The translations under genes and the position numbers were made by a program. A stretch of DNA of 64,000 nucleotides from RUG13409 sp045546135. GTDB taxonomy: Bacteria > Bacillota > Clostridia > Peptostreptococcales > Anaerovoracaceae. Shown one piece after another: positions 36,802-46,179 of the stretch; position 1 is the first letter of the stretch; every line of letters begins with the position of its first letter. The notes under the pieces were generated by a model. The model saw nothing but the letters and a program-made list of their open reading frames with translations, did not search any database and had not been told where the DNA came from. The stretch covers positions 90,509 to 154,508 of the forward strand of contig JAZQCD010000008.1 of assembly GCA_045546135.1 (NCBI GenBank), given 5' to 3'.

Positions 36802-36839
36802 AAAAGCCTCCTGTTATTCCTAAAGACCTCTAAAGATCA

Positions 36840-38042
36840 TTATTTATCAAAATATACTGCATACCCGGCAAAGCTCTTGGGTATGTTTTGCACTGCTGTC
36901 CTTTCTTCATCGCTGCTGCATGCTTGCCTTATGATCAAGGCATATGCAGCTTTAACAAGATCCCTTGACACTCCGAATACATATTCGCACTGCATGAAAT
37001 CCGTACCGTATCCTGTTCTTGTATCGAAGTACATGTTCCTGTAATGGACCGTTCCTTCGCTGTCTGCGATCGTATATGCAGACAGATCGTTCTCATCCAT
37101 TGGAAATGCCCTGTAGGCTGCCATGCAGCACTTTGTATCTTCTTTTTGTTCTGTTTTTATGACGACCCTGCCGTTTTCAAGTTCATAAAGAGGATATTTT
37201 GATCCCACATCCTCCATGTTTATTATGAGGGAATGCTGACCTGATAGAAGTCCGCTGTCGCTGGTCAAAATGCCGTCTGTGTATCCTTTTGCCTCCAGAT
37301 CAGCTCTTACTGTCTCCATCTCGTAGGCATACTTGAGGAGGTTTAGATCAAGGACAGGAACATCTATCTCAAGCTCTTTAATCATTTCTTTGTATGCATC
37401 AGAAACAGTGAATTTTACAGTCTTTTTATCCTTATCGAGTGTCAGTTCAAAATTGTCTGTATCATTGGTCATAGAGGCGATTTTTGCTATTCTTTGGGCC
37501 TCTTCCTCGTTGTTTAATGGATCTACAGCTTCATGATCATAGGAATATATGATGTTCTCCCATTCTGCATAAAGAGCTCCTGCAAACATATTGTATCCAA
37601 GTCCGGCATTTGTTTTTACGAAAGCATCACTTAAGATAGCAAAGAGTTCATCGCTTACTTCTATTTCGATACCCTGATTCCGGTTTATATATGCTATGTT
37701 GTTGTACCCTTCAAAGAGCTCATCCTCATTCAGCGTCTTATATGCAAATTGAAGTATGGAAGAATATTCTGCAGTTACAGCCTTGTTTAGCTGCCTCATC
37801 TCGGCTGCACTATCTCCCTTGATATGATATGTAAAATCAACTCCTGACATATAATTTGGAGTTTGTTTGTCAGTCGTAGGTTCTATGGTATAGTAACCCT
37901 CTTCATGTATGCCCATGTTTGTAAGAGCATAGGAAAAGGCAATAAATGCAGTGATCAATGCAAGTATGAAAGCAGCTATCCTCAAAGGAAGATGCTTCGT
38001 GCTTACCTTTACTACCTGTTGTTTGTTTCCGAATATATCCAT
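36840..38042 (-). CDS. membrane-anchored extracytoplasmic protein of unknown function
   Basis: 400 residues with one N-terminal transmembrane anchor (about 18-43, LPLRIAAFILALITAFIAFS) and the rest outside. I do not recognise a family with confidence. The spacing of a helix (AILSDAFVKTNAGLGYNMF), then a VLDLNLLKYAYEMETVRADL segment and a GYTDGILTSDSG turn, vaguely recalls ApbE flavin transferases, but the conserved ApbE metal and FAD residues are not evident. AAGGAA precedes the ATG. It has its own promoter in the opp terminator and is 38 bp upstream of the MFS gene. Confidence 0.7.
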   Translation of the reverse strand: MDIFGNKQQVVKVSTKHLPLRIAAFILALITAFIAFSYALTNMGIHEEGYYTIEPTTDKQTPNYMSGVDFTYHIKGDSAAEMRQLNKAVTAEYSSILQFAYKTLNEDELFEGYNNIAYINRNQGIEIEVSDELFAILSDAFVKTNAGLGYNMFAGALYAEWENIIYSYDHEAVDPLNNEEEAQRIAKIASMTNDTDNFELTLDKDKKTVKFTVSDAYKEMIKELEIDVPVLDLNLLKYAYEMETVRADLEAKGYTDGILTSDSGLLSGQHSLIINMEDVGSKYPLYELENGRVVIKTEQKEDTKCCMAAYRAFPMDENDLSAYTIADSEGTVHYRNMYFDTRTGYGTDFMQCEYVFGVSRDLVKAAYALIIRQACSSDEERTAVQNIPKSFAGYAVYFDK

Positions 38043-38071
38043 ATATTTTAATTCCTTAAACCTATCTCTTT

Positions 38072-38101
38072 ATCTTATCAACGAAAAAGGCAGCCAGTCA
38101 A
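38072..38101 (-). promoter_or_regulatory. promoter of the anchored unknown gene
   Basis: TTGACT (38101-38096), 18 nt, TAAGAT (38077-38072) with TG one base before. The -35 lies inside the opp terminator hairpin. Confidence 0.45.
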
Positions 38102-38118
38102 ATTTGACCAACTGCCTT
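38084..38118 (-). terminator. terminator of the opp operon
   Basis: AAGGCAG/CTGCCTT stem (38087-38093 with 38112-38118) with an inner TCAAATTTGA palindrome and a T run, 36 bp after the oppF stop. Confidence 0.8.
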
Positions 38119-38154
38119 ATTTTATCACATATTCTTTAATTATGCTATTTGACC

Positions 38155-39099
38155 CTACTTGAATCTTAAAGCCTTGTAGTGCTCTATCTCAGATGGGCTT
38201 CCGTAAACGAAATGTCCGTTTCCGATATCCACAAGAGACGGTTTTTCAACAGAATAATCGTGGAACTTTTCAGGTTCATATACGAAGAGTGTCTTATCCT
38301 TTTCTACCAGTGGATCAGGTACAGGGATAGCTGACATAAGGGATTTTGTATATGGATGAAGCGGATAAGCAAAGAGCTCTTCTGTTTCTGCTATTTCCAT
38401 GATACGTCCCTTGTATATGACGACGATCCTGTCTGAGATGTATCTTACGACTGAAAGGTCGTGGGCGATAAAGAGGTACGTGATCCCCTTTTCATCCTGG
38501 AACTTCTTAAGAAGGTTCAGGATCTGAGCACGAATAGATACATCAAGAGCTGAGATCGGTTCATCGGCTACGATGAACTCAGGTTCCATGACTATGGAAC
38601 GAGCTATGCCTACTCTCTGGCGCTGTCCGCCGGAGAACTCGTGAGGATATCTCGTAAGGTGCTCCGGAAGAAGTCCTACATCTTCGATTATCTTTTCGAC
38701 CTTCTTTACACGGTCCTTCTCATCTTCGAAAAGATGGAAGTTGTAAAGTCCTTCAGAAATAATGTAATCGATGGTAGCTCTCTCGTTAAGAGATGCTGCA
38801 GGATCCTGGAATATCATCTGGAGCTTACGGACGACTTCTCTGTCATCAGCTTTTGAGAGCTTTCCTGAGATCCTTTTGCCTCTGTAGGTGATCTCTCCCT
38901 TTGAAAGCGGGTTGATCCTAACTATAGCTCTTCCTATGGTAGTCTTTCCTGAACCGGATTCTCCGACAAGAGAAACTGTTTCACCTTCATAGATATCGAA
39001 GCTTACATCCTGTACAGCTTTGAATACGTTCTTTCCGTTTTTGAAGGAAATATCTATATCCTTTAAGGAAATAAGAGGTTCTTTATTTGTATAATCCAT
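38155..39099 (-). CDS. oppF: oligopeptide ABC transporter ATPase OppF
   Basis: 314 residues. Walker A GESGSGKTT (about 49-57), Q-loop FQDPAASL, signature FSGGQRQRVGIARS, Walker B VADEP and the H-loop HDLSVVRY. The C-terminus has the oligopeptide-specific HPYTKSLMSAIP region, but without the usual cysteine cluster. It is the last gene of oppABCDF. Confidence 0.94.
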   Translation of the reverse strand: MDYTNKEPLISLKDIDISFKNGKNVFKAVQDVSFDIYEGETVSLVGESGSGKTTIGRAIVRINPLSKGEITYRGKRISGKLSKADDREVVRKLQMIFQDPAASLNERATIDYIISEGLYNFHLFEDEKDRVKKVEKIIEDVGLLPEHLTRYPHEFSGGQRQRVGIARSIVMEPEFIVADEPISALDVSIRAQILNLLKKFQDEKGITYLFIAHDLSVVRYISDRIVVIYKGRIMEIAETEELFAYPLHPYTKSLMSAIPVPDPLVEKDKTLFVYEPEKFHDYSVEKPSLVDIGNGHFVYGSPSEIEHYKALRFK

Positions 39100-39114
39100 T
39101 TTTCTCTCCTTTCC

Positions 39115-40911
39115 TTAAATCTCGAAATCTACTATTGTAGCCTTCATCTTCTCGTGAAGGTTCTGGATGTTAGCAGGCTTTTCTACCTTCGGTGCCCTTG
39201 GGTCGAGTAGCCATGTCTTAGCGAAATGAGTCTCTGAGACCTGGAACATAGGCGGTTCTTTTACAAGGTCTATAGCCATGCAGTACTTGTTTCTCGGAGC
39301 AAATGCATCGCCGACGATCTTGTTGTAAAGTGAAGGCGGAGTTCCGGGTATAGAGAACATCTCAGTTCCTCTTTCAGCAAGCTGAGGCATGGATGAAAGA
39401 AGTGCCCATGTATATGGGTGCCTCGGATCGTAGAAGATATCCTCTACGGTACCGATCTCTACTATCTGTCCGCCGTAAAGTACTGCTACTCTTTCAGCAA
39501 CATTGGCAACTACGCCAAGGTCGTGAGTGATATATACAGTAGTGAATCCAAGTTCCTTCTGAAGGTCTTTGATGAGCCTGATGATCTGCGCCTGGATAGT
39601 AACGTCCAGAGCTGTTGTAGGTTCGTCGCAGATGAGGATCTTTGGCTGGCAGGAAAGAGCTATAGCGATAACTATCCTCTGTCTCATACCGCCGGAATAC
39701 TGGAACGGATAATCGTCGAATCTCTTCTCAGGTTCAGGTATACCTACCTTTGCCATGATATCCAGAGTCCTTGCCTTTGCTTCTTCCTTTGAGCATTTCT
39801 GATGCTTGAGGATGACTGTCATGATCTGCTCACCGATGGTGATGACAGGGTTAAGAGATGTCATAGGATCCTGGAATACAGTTGCGATCCTCTTACCTCT
39901 GATCTGCTGCCAGTCTTCAGGGTTCTTTACCTTAGCGCAGTCGGTGATAGCATAACCTTCAAGTCTGTTCTCCTCTTCATTGAGGTTTCTGAACTCAACA
40001 AGGAATGTAACATCGTCAAAGATGTCTCTGACATTGTTCTTGTCGTTAAGGTCTACTCCGTGCTCCATAGCAGCTTTGAATCCGGCATTGATCTTGCGGA
40101 TATATCTCATCTGCTTTGGCTTTGGATAACGACCGATGGAGAGCAGATACTCATAAGAAAGTATTCTGTTCCTGTCAAGTACTTCCTTTGTGAGTCCTTC
40201 AGGATTTGAAGGATCGTCTGCTGTTGCCATCTTCTGAGTTCTCAGAGCAGTAAGTTCCTTGATCTTGTTATCGATGTTAGTTCCAAGAGTCGGATCTGCT
40301 TTGAAAGTTTCTTTTCTTGTCCTTACGAGCTCTTCTTTTTCCTGAAGGAGAGCAGCTTTCTGAGCCTCGAGTTCTCTCTTGTCAGCTTCGAGCTTTTCCA
40401 TGAGTGCAGCGTCTTCAGCATTCTTTTTGTCAAGAGTAAGAATGAAGTTTTCTTTATCGACTATACCGTCAGAAAGAGTTTTAAGTCTTACTGCATAGTC
40501 ATTTTCCTCATCTTCTGTAAGGGCCTGCGCTCTCTTGCGTTCAAGCTTTAAACTTTCGATCTCGTTGAGTTCTGCAGCACCTCTTTCAAATACAGAGAAC
40601 TTGTTAAGAGTATTGTACAGTTTCTCAAGAAGCTTCTTGTTCTTGTCAGTCAGATCTACATTAGTCTGTGACAGTTCGTCATCGGAAAAGATGATGGAAC
40701 CGTTGGAGATGAATCCGTTTGAATCGAGCATTCCGGCAAAAGTCTTTGTAAGAACTGACTTTCCGGAACCAGACTCACCCACTATTGCTATGGATTCATT
40801 CTCATAAATATCGAGGCTTACGTTCCTTATAGCGGAAAGTATCCTGCCTCTGACGTTGAATTTAACGTCTACATTCTTAAGTGAAAGTAAAACCTTTTTT
40901 TCTTCTGCCAT
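39115..40911 (-). CDS. oppD: oligopeptide ABC transporter ATPase OppD with large insertion
   Basis: 598 residues, against about 330-350 normally. Walker A GESGSGKS (45-52) and the Q-loop VFQDPMTSLNP (about 343) are nearly 300 residues apart instead of about 50. The insert includes a charged coiled coil (about 150-215; KLEADKRELEAQKAAL) and a helical segment. Signature YSGGMRQRI, Walker B ICDEPTTALD and H-loop THDLGVVA follow normally, then the oligopeptide C-terminal domain. Similar long OppD forms occur in some Firmicutes and mycoplasmas, as I recall. Confidence 0.92.
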   Translation of the reverse strand: MAEEKKVLLSLKNVDVKFNVRGRILSAIRNVSLDIYENESIAIVGESGSGKSVLTKTFAGMLDSNGFISNGSIIFSDDELSQTNVDLTDKNKKLLEKLYNTLNKFSVFERGAAELNEIESLKLERKRAQALTEDEENDYAVRLKTLSDGIVDKENFILTLDKKNAEDAALMEKLEADKRELEAQKAALLQEKEELVRTRKETFKADPTLGTNIDNKIKELTALRTQKMATADDPSNPEGLTKEVLDRNRILSYEYLLSIGRYPKPKQMRYIRKINAGFKAAMEHGVDLNDKNNVRDIFDDVTFLVEFRNLNEEENRLEGYAITDCAKVKNPEDWQQIRGKRIATVFQDPMTSLNPVITIGEQIMTVILKHQKCSKEEAKARTLDIMAKVGIPEPEKRFDDYPFQYSGGMRQRIVIAIALSCQPKILICDEPTTALDVTIQAQIIRLIKDLQKELGFTTVYITHDLGVVANVAERVAVLYGGQIVEIGTVEDIFYDPRHPYTWALLSSMPQLAERGTEMFSIPGTPPSLYNKIVGDAFAPRNKYCMAIDLVKEPPMFQVSETHFAKTWLLDPRAPKVEKPANIQNLHEKMKATIVDFEI

Positions 40912-40923
40912 CAGTCTTACCTC

Positions 40924-41904
40924 CTACATATGTGTTCTCGGATCAGTGGCATCAGCCAGATTCTGACCAAGAACATAAAGAATGATAGTTATGATCGATG
41001 CGATGATAACAGGTGGCCAGAATTCCCAAGGATAAATGAGGAATGTTGTCTGCGCTTCCTGTATCATGCGACCAAGGGATGCAACGTTTGCTGAAAGACC
41101 TACTCCAATGTATGAAAGGAAAACTTCCATGGAGATATATGACGGAAGCTCTGTTGCAAGCATGGTCACTATGACCGAAGTCATGAAAGGCATGATGTTC
41201 TTTGACACTATCCTCGATGTAGGTGTGCCAAGGCATCTTGATGCCAGTGAATACTCACGGTCTCTTATGATGAGGACCTGTGTTCTGAAAAAGTATGCTA
41301 TTCCGAGCCAGCCTGTGATGGTCAGGGCAAATATGAAGCTCCAGAAACCGGCGCCTATAACATAAACAAGGACCGTTATAACAAGGATATAAGGTACGTT
41401 TGCTATGATGTTATAGATAACGAGAAGTACCTGGTCTACGCTCTTTGAATAGCCCCAGACAGCGCCGACTACTACGCCTATGGTCATATTGATAGCAGCA
41501 CATATTACTGCAAGAAGCAGTGATGTCCTTGCTGATGACCAAATGCCATAGAAAATGGAGTTGCCTGTATTTCCTGTTCCGAGTATGTACTTAAGTCCTC
41601 CCTGCCCTCTTTCTGCAAAGAATGCCATGGCAGCCTTCGGACTGAGGTTGTAGGAAGTCGTGAGCGTAACATTTTCCGACATATTGTAATGACAAAAGAT
41701 CGGAATGATGAATGAGCAAAGGAGAAGCAATGCCAAAAGAATAAGCATTACCCAACTGCTCTTTTTTCTGAAAAAGACCCTGAATACCGATCTCCAATAC
41801 GAGTATCTCGGCGCGATGATCTTTTCAGATTCGATCGTATCGTGGTCTATAAATCTGAAGAGCTCGTCTTCATTGACCACTGCTGTGTTGTTGATATCTG
41901 CCAT
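40924..41904 (-). CDS. oppC: oligopeptide ABC transporter permease OppC
   Basis: 326 residues. N-terminal cytoplasmic segment, first helix near 50-70, an extracytoplasmic loop, then the five-helix BPD_transp_1 core with the EAA-type loop (ASRCLGTPTSRIVSKNIMPF). It lies 12 bp upstream of oppD and 3 bp after oppB. Confidence 0.94.
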   Translation of the reverse strand: MADINNTAVVNEDELFRFIDHDTIESEKIIAPRYSYWRSVFRVFFRKKSSWVMLILLALLLLCSFIIPIFCHYNMSENVTLTTSYNLSPKAAMAFFAERGQGGLKYILGTGNTGNSIFYGIWSSARTSLLLAVICAAINMTIGVVVGAVWGYSKSVDQVLLVIYNIIANVPYILVITVLVYVIGAGFWSFIFALTITGWLGIAYFFRTQVLIIRDREYSLASRCLGTPTSRIVSKNIMPFMTSVIVTMLATELPSYISMEVFLSYIGVGLSANVASLGRMIQEAQTTFLIYPWEFWPPVIIASIITIILYVLGQNLADATDPRTHM

Positions 41905-41907
41905 AAT

Positions 41908-43485
41908 TTACCTCGTATTAGAATCTTCAAAGGAGATCCTTGGATCGTATTTTGCCATGAGCATATCGCCCCAGATAAGGGAGATAAGCGAAAGTGTAGT
42001 ATAGAATACTGCGCATGCAACGATGATGCCGTTATCGTGACCGTTGATAGCTGTAGTGAGCAAGTTACCAACACCGGGTACGCCGTATGCACGTTCTGTT
42101 ATGATAGCGCCGGTAAGGCATCCGAGTATACTTCCCGGTATACCGTGGATGATAGGAATAACAGCATTCTTAGAAATGTGCTTTTTGTAGATCTCTGATT
42201 CTGACAAGCCTTCAGCCCTTGCGAACTTGACATAATCTGAATTCATCTGATCTATCATATACCTTCTCATCCACTTCATAAGACTGCCTATGGACGGCAA
42301 TGAAAGTGAAATGGTAGGAAGTATATATGCCAGCGCAACGATCTCAGCATTTGCAAATTTATAAGGCAAATGGAAGACCGTAGTACCTAAAGCTGCAAAC
42401 ATAAATATGTAAGCAAGAGATGGTACAGCGCTGATGAATACGATATATCCGCTTCCGATCTTATCAAGGATGCCGTCTTTCTTCCTGGCCATGAGTATGC
42501 CGAGAGGAAGACCGAGGGCATATGCAATGAGGGTAGCTATGAGTCCTATTACAAAGGAGTTCTCAAGCATGGAAAGACCTGAACGTTTATATTCTATAAC
42601 CGTATATTTATCCGGATAATAGTCTTTTTCATAATCCGTAAGTTCACCATAGTTATATGTGAGCTTATGGAAGTCTATTGCAGTCTCATCGTATCTGTCG
42701 GTACCTATATAGTTAGGATATTGCGTCCTGACTGTTTTAAGGTCGCCCTGAGGCTGCCCGATGACTGTAGATATCTCCTGACCTCTGAATCTGGTGAATG
42801 ATACACCAAGATTGAGATGCATCCAGTTCTGATGGATGAATGGGAATCTGCCGTCAAAATAGAGCTGGTACTTGTGTTCTGTTCCTGAACCTACTATAGC
42901 AAAGAGACCGCTGTAAGGATCCTTCTCAAACCTGATATATCTATCAGTAAGAGCAGGATCTGTGACCTGGTTCTTTGATTCAAAGGAGAACAGATGACCG
43001 AAATATGAGATAAGTCTTGAAAACTGGTTATGCTCATCTATAGCAAGCAAATAACCGGTCCCGCCCGGTTTAGAGCGTCCGTTAGAATATTTTAAAGGTT
43101 TAAGATAAAGGATCTTGTAACCTTCGCTTTCATATTTCTCAATAAATTCCTTCACAGACTTGTTGTTCTTGTAATTGTCTGTCTGTATGACAGCTCTGTC
43201 AGCAAGGAATTTTTCATTTTCTGTATAACTCGGTCCATAAAGTTCCGAGTATTTTGCCTGAAGGAACGACGTATAGTTTACATAATCCAAATAACCATAC
43301 TTGGAATACATAGTATATTCATAATACGTCCTGTCATTTCCGCTTCTCTTGTTCCAAACGTCGTCTGTCTGGAATATGACTGACCTCTCAATAAGAGAAT
43401 AGACCAAGGTCATTACTGCAAGTACAACTACGAACAGTGAGAAGAGAGAAAACAGTATCCTTTTTAAGAGATATTTGTTTTTCAT
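41908..43485 (-). CDS. oppB: oligopeptide ABC transporter permease OppB with large external loop
   Basis: 525 residues from MKNKYLLKRI (the upstream ATG has no Shine-Dalgarno). The first helix (about 8-30) is followed by an extracytoplasmic domain of about 270 residues before the transmembrane core (about 300-525), where typical OppB has about 60-70. EAA loop FARAEGLSESEIYKKHISKN is present. The extended loop may contact OppA or the ligand (inference). Confidence 0.9.
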   Translation of the reverse strand: MKNKYLLKRILFSLFSLFVVVLAVMTLVYSLIERSVIFQTDDVWNKRSGNDRTYYEYTMYSKYGYLDYVNYTSFLQAKYSELYGPSYTENEKFLADRAVIQTDNYKNNKSVKEFIEKYESEGYKILYLKPLKYSNGRSKPGGTGYLLAIDEHNQFSRLISYFGHLFSFESKNQVTDPALTDRYIRFEKDPYSGLFAIVGSGTEHKYQLYFDGRFPFIHQNWMHLNLGVSFTRFRGQEISTVIGQPQGDLKTVRTQYPNYIGTDRYDETAIDFHKLTYNYGELTDYEKDYYPDKYTVIEYKRSGLSMLENSFVIGLIATLIAYALGLPLGILMARKKDGILDKIGSGYIVFISAVPSLAYIFMFAALGTTVFHLPYKFANAEIVALAYILPTISLSLPSIGSLMKWMRRYMIDQMNSDYVKFARAEGLSESEIYKKHISKNAVIPIIHGIPGSILGCLTGAIITERAYGVPGVGNLLTTAINGHDNGIIVACAVFYTTLSLISLIWGDMLMAKYDPRISFEDSNTR

Positions 43486-43591
43486 AATTAGTCTCAATTC
43501 ATAACACGAACACATCAGAGGGCGTATAGCTGCCCCCTGATGTGTAGTTTTTAGGTGTTAAGATCTTCGAACTTGATTCTTCTGTCTTAGA

Positions 43592-45688
43592 TTAGAAGAG
43601 TCCGATAACCTTTGTCATGTATCCTGCACCGTTTCCGAGGAAGGTGTCAAGATATGTGCAAGGATCTCCGAAGTCTGGGCCCCAACCGGAACCATAGAAG
43701 AAGTCCTGGCAAAGAGCTTCGCCGTTGGATGCTCTGTATCCAGCTGCATAGTAATCAGCTGAAGTTGTTGCTTCTACGAGGTTGACAACAACATTCTCTG
43801 TTCCGAGGCATCCTTCGATGACCTGCTTTACTGCCTGAGCCTGAGCTGTGTTAGCCTGGGCTGAAGAGTAGTAAACGATATCGATGGTTACCGGCCAGTT
43901 AACTGTGTTTCCGAGTTCCTTCTTTGCTGCTTCGAGATATTCCTTTGCAGCTTCAGGTGCATACCATCCGTCTACGCCGTCAGCAACTGTGATGTTAGGA
44001 TCGAGCTTGGATACATAGTACTGTACCATTTCGCCATACATCGTTCCTGCTGGGAATTCGTGTCCGTCCTTATCCTTCTGATCAGAAGAGAGTTGAACGA
44101 ATTCAGGATGTGTGTACATGTTTCTGAGGTTGGTGAGCTTAAGATCTTCGCCTCTGGAAACTGCATTGTATGTTCCCTTATCGAATGCGTGGAGGAATGC
44201 CTTTCTGAAGTTCTTGTTCTGAAGAGCGAGCTGTGTATCGATCTTCTGATCTTCTGTCTTCGGGGAAGCGCATGTTCCGGCTTCAAGTGCATATGTTCCT
44301 CTGTTGACGTTGAGTCCGCCGAAGTATGTGGTGGATGTTGTCTCAGAGATGTAAGCATACTTGTCGAAGAGTCCGTCATTCTTTGCAAGAGCAAGAGTTC
44401 CGGAGGATTCGCCAAGACCCATTCCAGCGTATACGCCGTTCTTGACGTCGTTGTAGAGCTGAGTTGGGTTCTCACCTGCGTCATAGACCCAAGTGATGGA
44501 GTTGATCTTTACAGATTCCGGATCATAGTATCCAGGGTTCTTAACGACTTTGATCTCAGAAGTATCAGAGAGCTTCTGGAGAAGGAATGCGCCGTTGTAG
44601 ACCTGAGAAGATACGTCTGTTGCAAGACCATACTTGATCGTTCCTTCTGTGGATGCTGTTGTGTATGCTTCTTTTCCGAATACACCGCCGTTAGCTTCAT
44701 AGAAGCTTCTGCATATCGGGCTGAAGCAGGAGTATGTAAGCATCGTCATGAAGTAGCTTGTTGGGTTTGCAAGGGTTACTTCGAGTGTGTACTTGTCAAC
44801 TGCCTTGTATCCGACATCTTCGAAGCTGCCGCCGCCATAGAGGTAGTTTGTAACTCCCTTTACGATCTCGTCTGCAGGATCATCTGTTGCGGAAGCGATG
44901 AGCCACTCAAGTCCTGCTTCGCAGTCGAGCATGTGCTGCATACCTGCAACGAAGTCATCAGCTGTGCATTCTGCATACTGCTGACCTTCGGATGTGTACC
45001 AGTATGCACCCTGTCTGATGTGGAATGTATAGGTGAGTCCGTCTTCGGAAACTTCCCAAGATTCTGCCATTGCAGGGATCATCTGTCCGAGGTTGTTGTA
45101 CTGTACGAGGTTGTCTGTGCAGTTTACAAGTATTTCTGTGTCGCTCTGGCTGGATGTGTTGAGTGTATCCAGTGTTACCGGAGCTGTGGAGAATGTGTAC
45201 CTGTAATCTGTCTGGATGGTGTGGCCTTTGCTTGTAAGGTAAGCTGCAGGATCATATGTTCCTTCGCCCTTTACAGCTGCTTCCCACTGAGCGAGAAGTT
45301 CTGATCTCTCTTCCTTTGTAAGGAATTCGTCAGAGATGACCATACCCTTCCATCTGTCGTCATCGTTACCCCACTGTACGTATGGAACTGTACGAGGAGC
45401 GATTCTGGAGATGGTATAAGCACCATTCTGTGTTGTTGTCGGGATGAATGTAGCAGAGTCGAGCAGATAAGCTTCAGCCTGTGCATAAAGAACGAATCTT
45501 TCATCGTTAGTTGCAGCAGCCTTAGCAGCTGTCATGAGGTCTGCATAATCACCGAGAACTTTTGCATAGACTTCTTCATCGTCCATGCGAGCGTAAGTTT
45601 CAGGTCTCTTTGGTTTTCCGCAAGCTGCAAGTCCGAGGACCATTACCATTGCGAGAACGACTGCGAGAACCTTCTTCAGTGTTTTCAT
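43592..45688 (-). CDS. oppA: oligopeptide-binding lipoprotein OppA
   Basis: 698 residues. Lipoprotein signal MKTLKKVLAVVLAMVMVLGL with lipobox LAAC, then an SBP_bac_5 domain (FHIRQGAYWYTSEGQQY, CTADDFVAGMQHML). GGAGG sits 9 nt before the ATG at 45688; the longer reading is spurious. It is larger than E. coli OppA (543). The C-terminal half of the 2149-6411 protein is a paralogue, even ending in the same GYMTK-IGLF. Confidence 0.95.
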   Translation of the reverse strand: MKTLKKVLAVVLAMVMVLGLAACGKPKRPETYARMDDEEVYAKVLGDYADLMTAAKAAATNDERFVLYAQAEAYLLDSATFIPTTTQNGAYTISRIAPRTVPYVQWGNDDDRWKGMVISDEFLTKEERSELLAQWEAAVKGEGTYDPAAYLTSKGHTIQTDYRYTFSTAPVTLDTLNTSSQSDTEILVNCTDNLVQYNNLGQMIPAMAESWEVSEDGLTYTFHIRQGAYWYTSEGQQYAECTADDFVAGMQHMLDCEAGLEWLIASATDDPADEIVKGVTNYLYGGGSFEDVGYKAVDKYTLEVTLANPTSYFMTMLTYSCFSPICRSFYEANGGVFGKEAYTTASTEGTIKYGLATDVSSQVYNGAFLLQKLSDTSEIKVVKNPGYYDPESVKINSITWVYDAGENPTQLYNDVKNGVYAGMGLGESSGTLALAKNDGLFDKYAYISETTSTTYFGGLNVNRGTYALEAGTCASPKTEDQKIDTQLALQNKNFRKAFLHAFDKGTYNAVSRGEDLKLTNLRNMYTHPEFVQLSSDQKDKDGHEFPAGTMYGEMVQYYVSKLDPNITVADGVDGWYAPEAAKEYLEAAKKELGNTVNWPVTIDIVYYSSAQANTAQAQAVKQVIEGCLGTENVVVNLVEATTSADYYAAGYRASNGEALCQDFFYGSGWGPDFGDPCTYLDTFLGNGAGYMTKVIGLF

Positions 45689-45765
45689 AAGAAAATTACC
45701 TCCTGTGTCTAAAAAATACACATTTTTTAGCCTGTTAACACTAAAAATTATTCAAATTGTTTGTT

Positions 45766-45794
45766 AGTCTATCATAGTAAATGGGGTATGTCAA
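45766..45794 (-). promoter_or_regulatory. oppA promoter
   Basis: TTGACA (45794-45789), 17 nt, TAGACT (45771-45766) with TG one base before. Start near 45759, about 70 nt of leader. Confidence 0.55.
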
Positions 45795-46071
45795 TAATTC
45801 TACACCAAAAAGTTCCCTTTTGGGTAATACACAGATCATATCGTTCAAGACGATTTTAAGCCTTGCGCGGACAATTCTCTACAATAATTATATATATACG
45901 CTTATACGCTTGCTTTTTTTGTTCGGATCATTGTGCATTCCGGCGATACGAAGATATTAATAATATAGAATAAATACTCTCTTTTCTCCCCTTTTACTGC
46001 ATTTTATACCACTTTGTCTAATATTGATAATATTTTAACTGATTTTTTGTTAAATAAATATAGAAAAACAG

Positions 46072-46100
46072 TTGACATTTTTATGTTGAGACACTAAAAT
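46072..46100 (+). promoter_or_regulatory. livJ promoter
   Basis: TTGACA (46072-46077), exactly 17 nt, TAAAAT (46095-46100). Start near 46107, about 72 nt before the livJ ATG. Confidence 0.65.
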
Positions 46101-46179
46101 ACTTTCAACTTAACAAAAAATAAAAAATATTTTTGTATTTTGAAAACAAAAGCAAATTGTGAGAAAGGATAACATTATC

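Larger units (their letters stand above)
45689..46179. other. divergent opp/liv intergenic region
   Basis: About 490 bp, AT-rich, with an opp promoter on the left and a liv promoter on the right. The remaining middle (about 45800-46060) holds only a short CCAAAA/TTTTGG inverted repeat near 45815 and a TATACGCTTATACGCTTG short tandem near 45890. I see no T-box, riboswitch or small gene. Confidence 0.6.

Noticed and set aside
44060..45304. 414-residue open frame on the plus strand opposite oppA
   Set aside because: Composition is cysteine/valine/serine-rich as expected of an antisense shadow; no domain, no ribosome-binding site, and oppA is unmistakable on the other strand.
45689..46179. Possible T-box or amino-acid riboswitch ahead of opp or liv
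   Set aside because: Leaders after the predicted promoters are only about 70 nt and lack T-box or riboswitch motifs.
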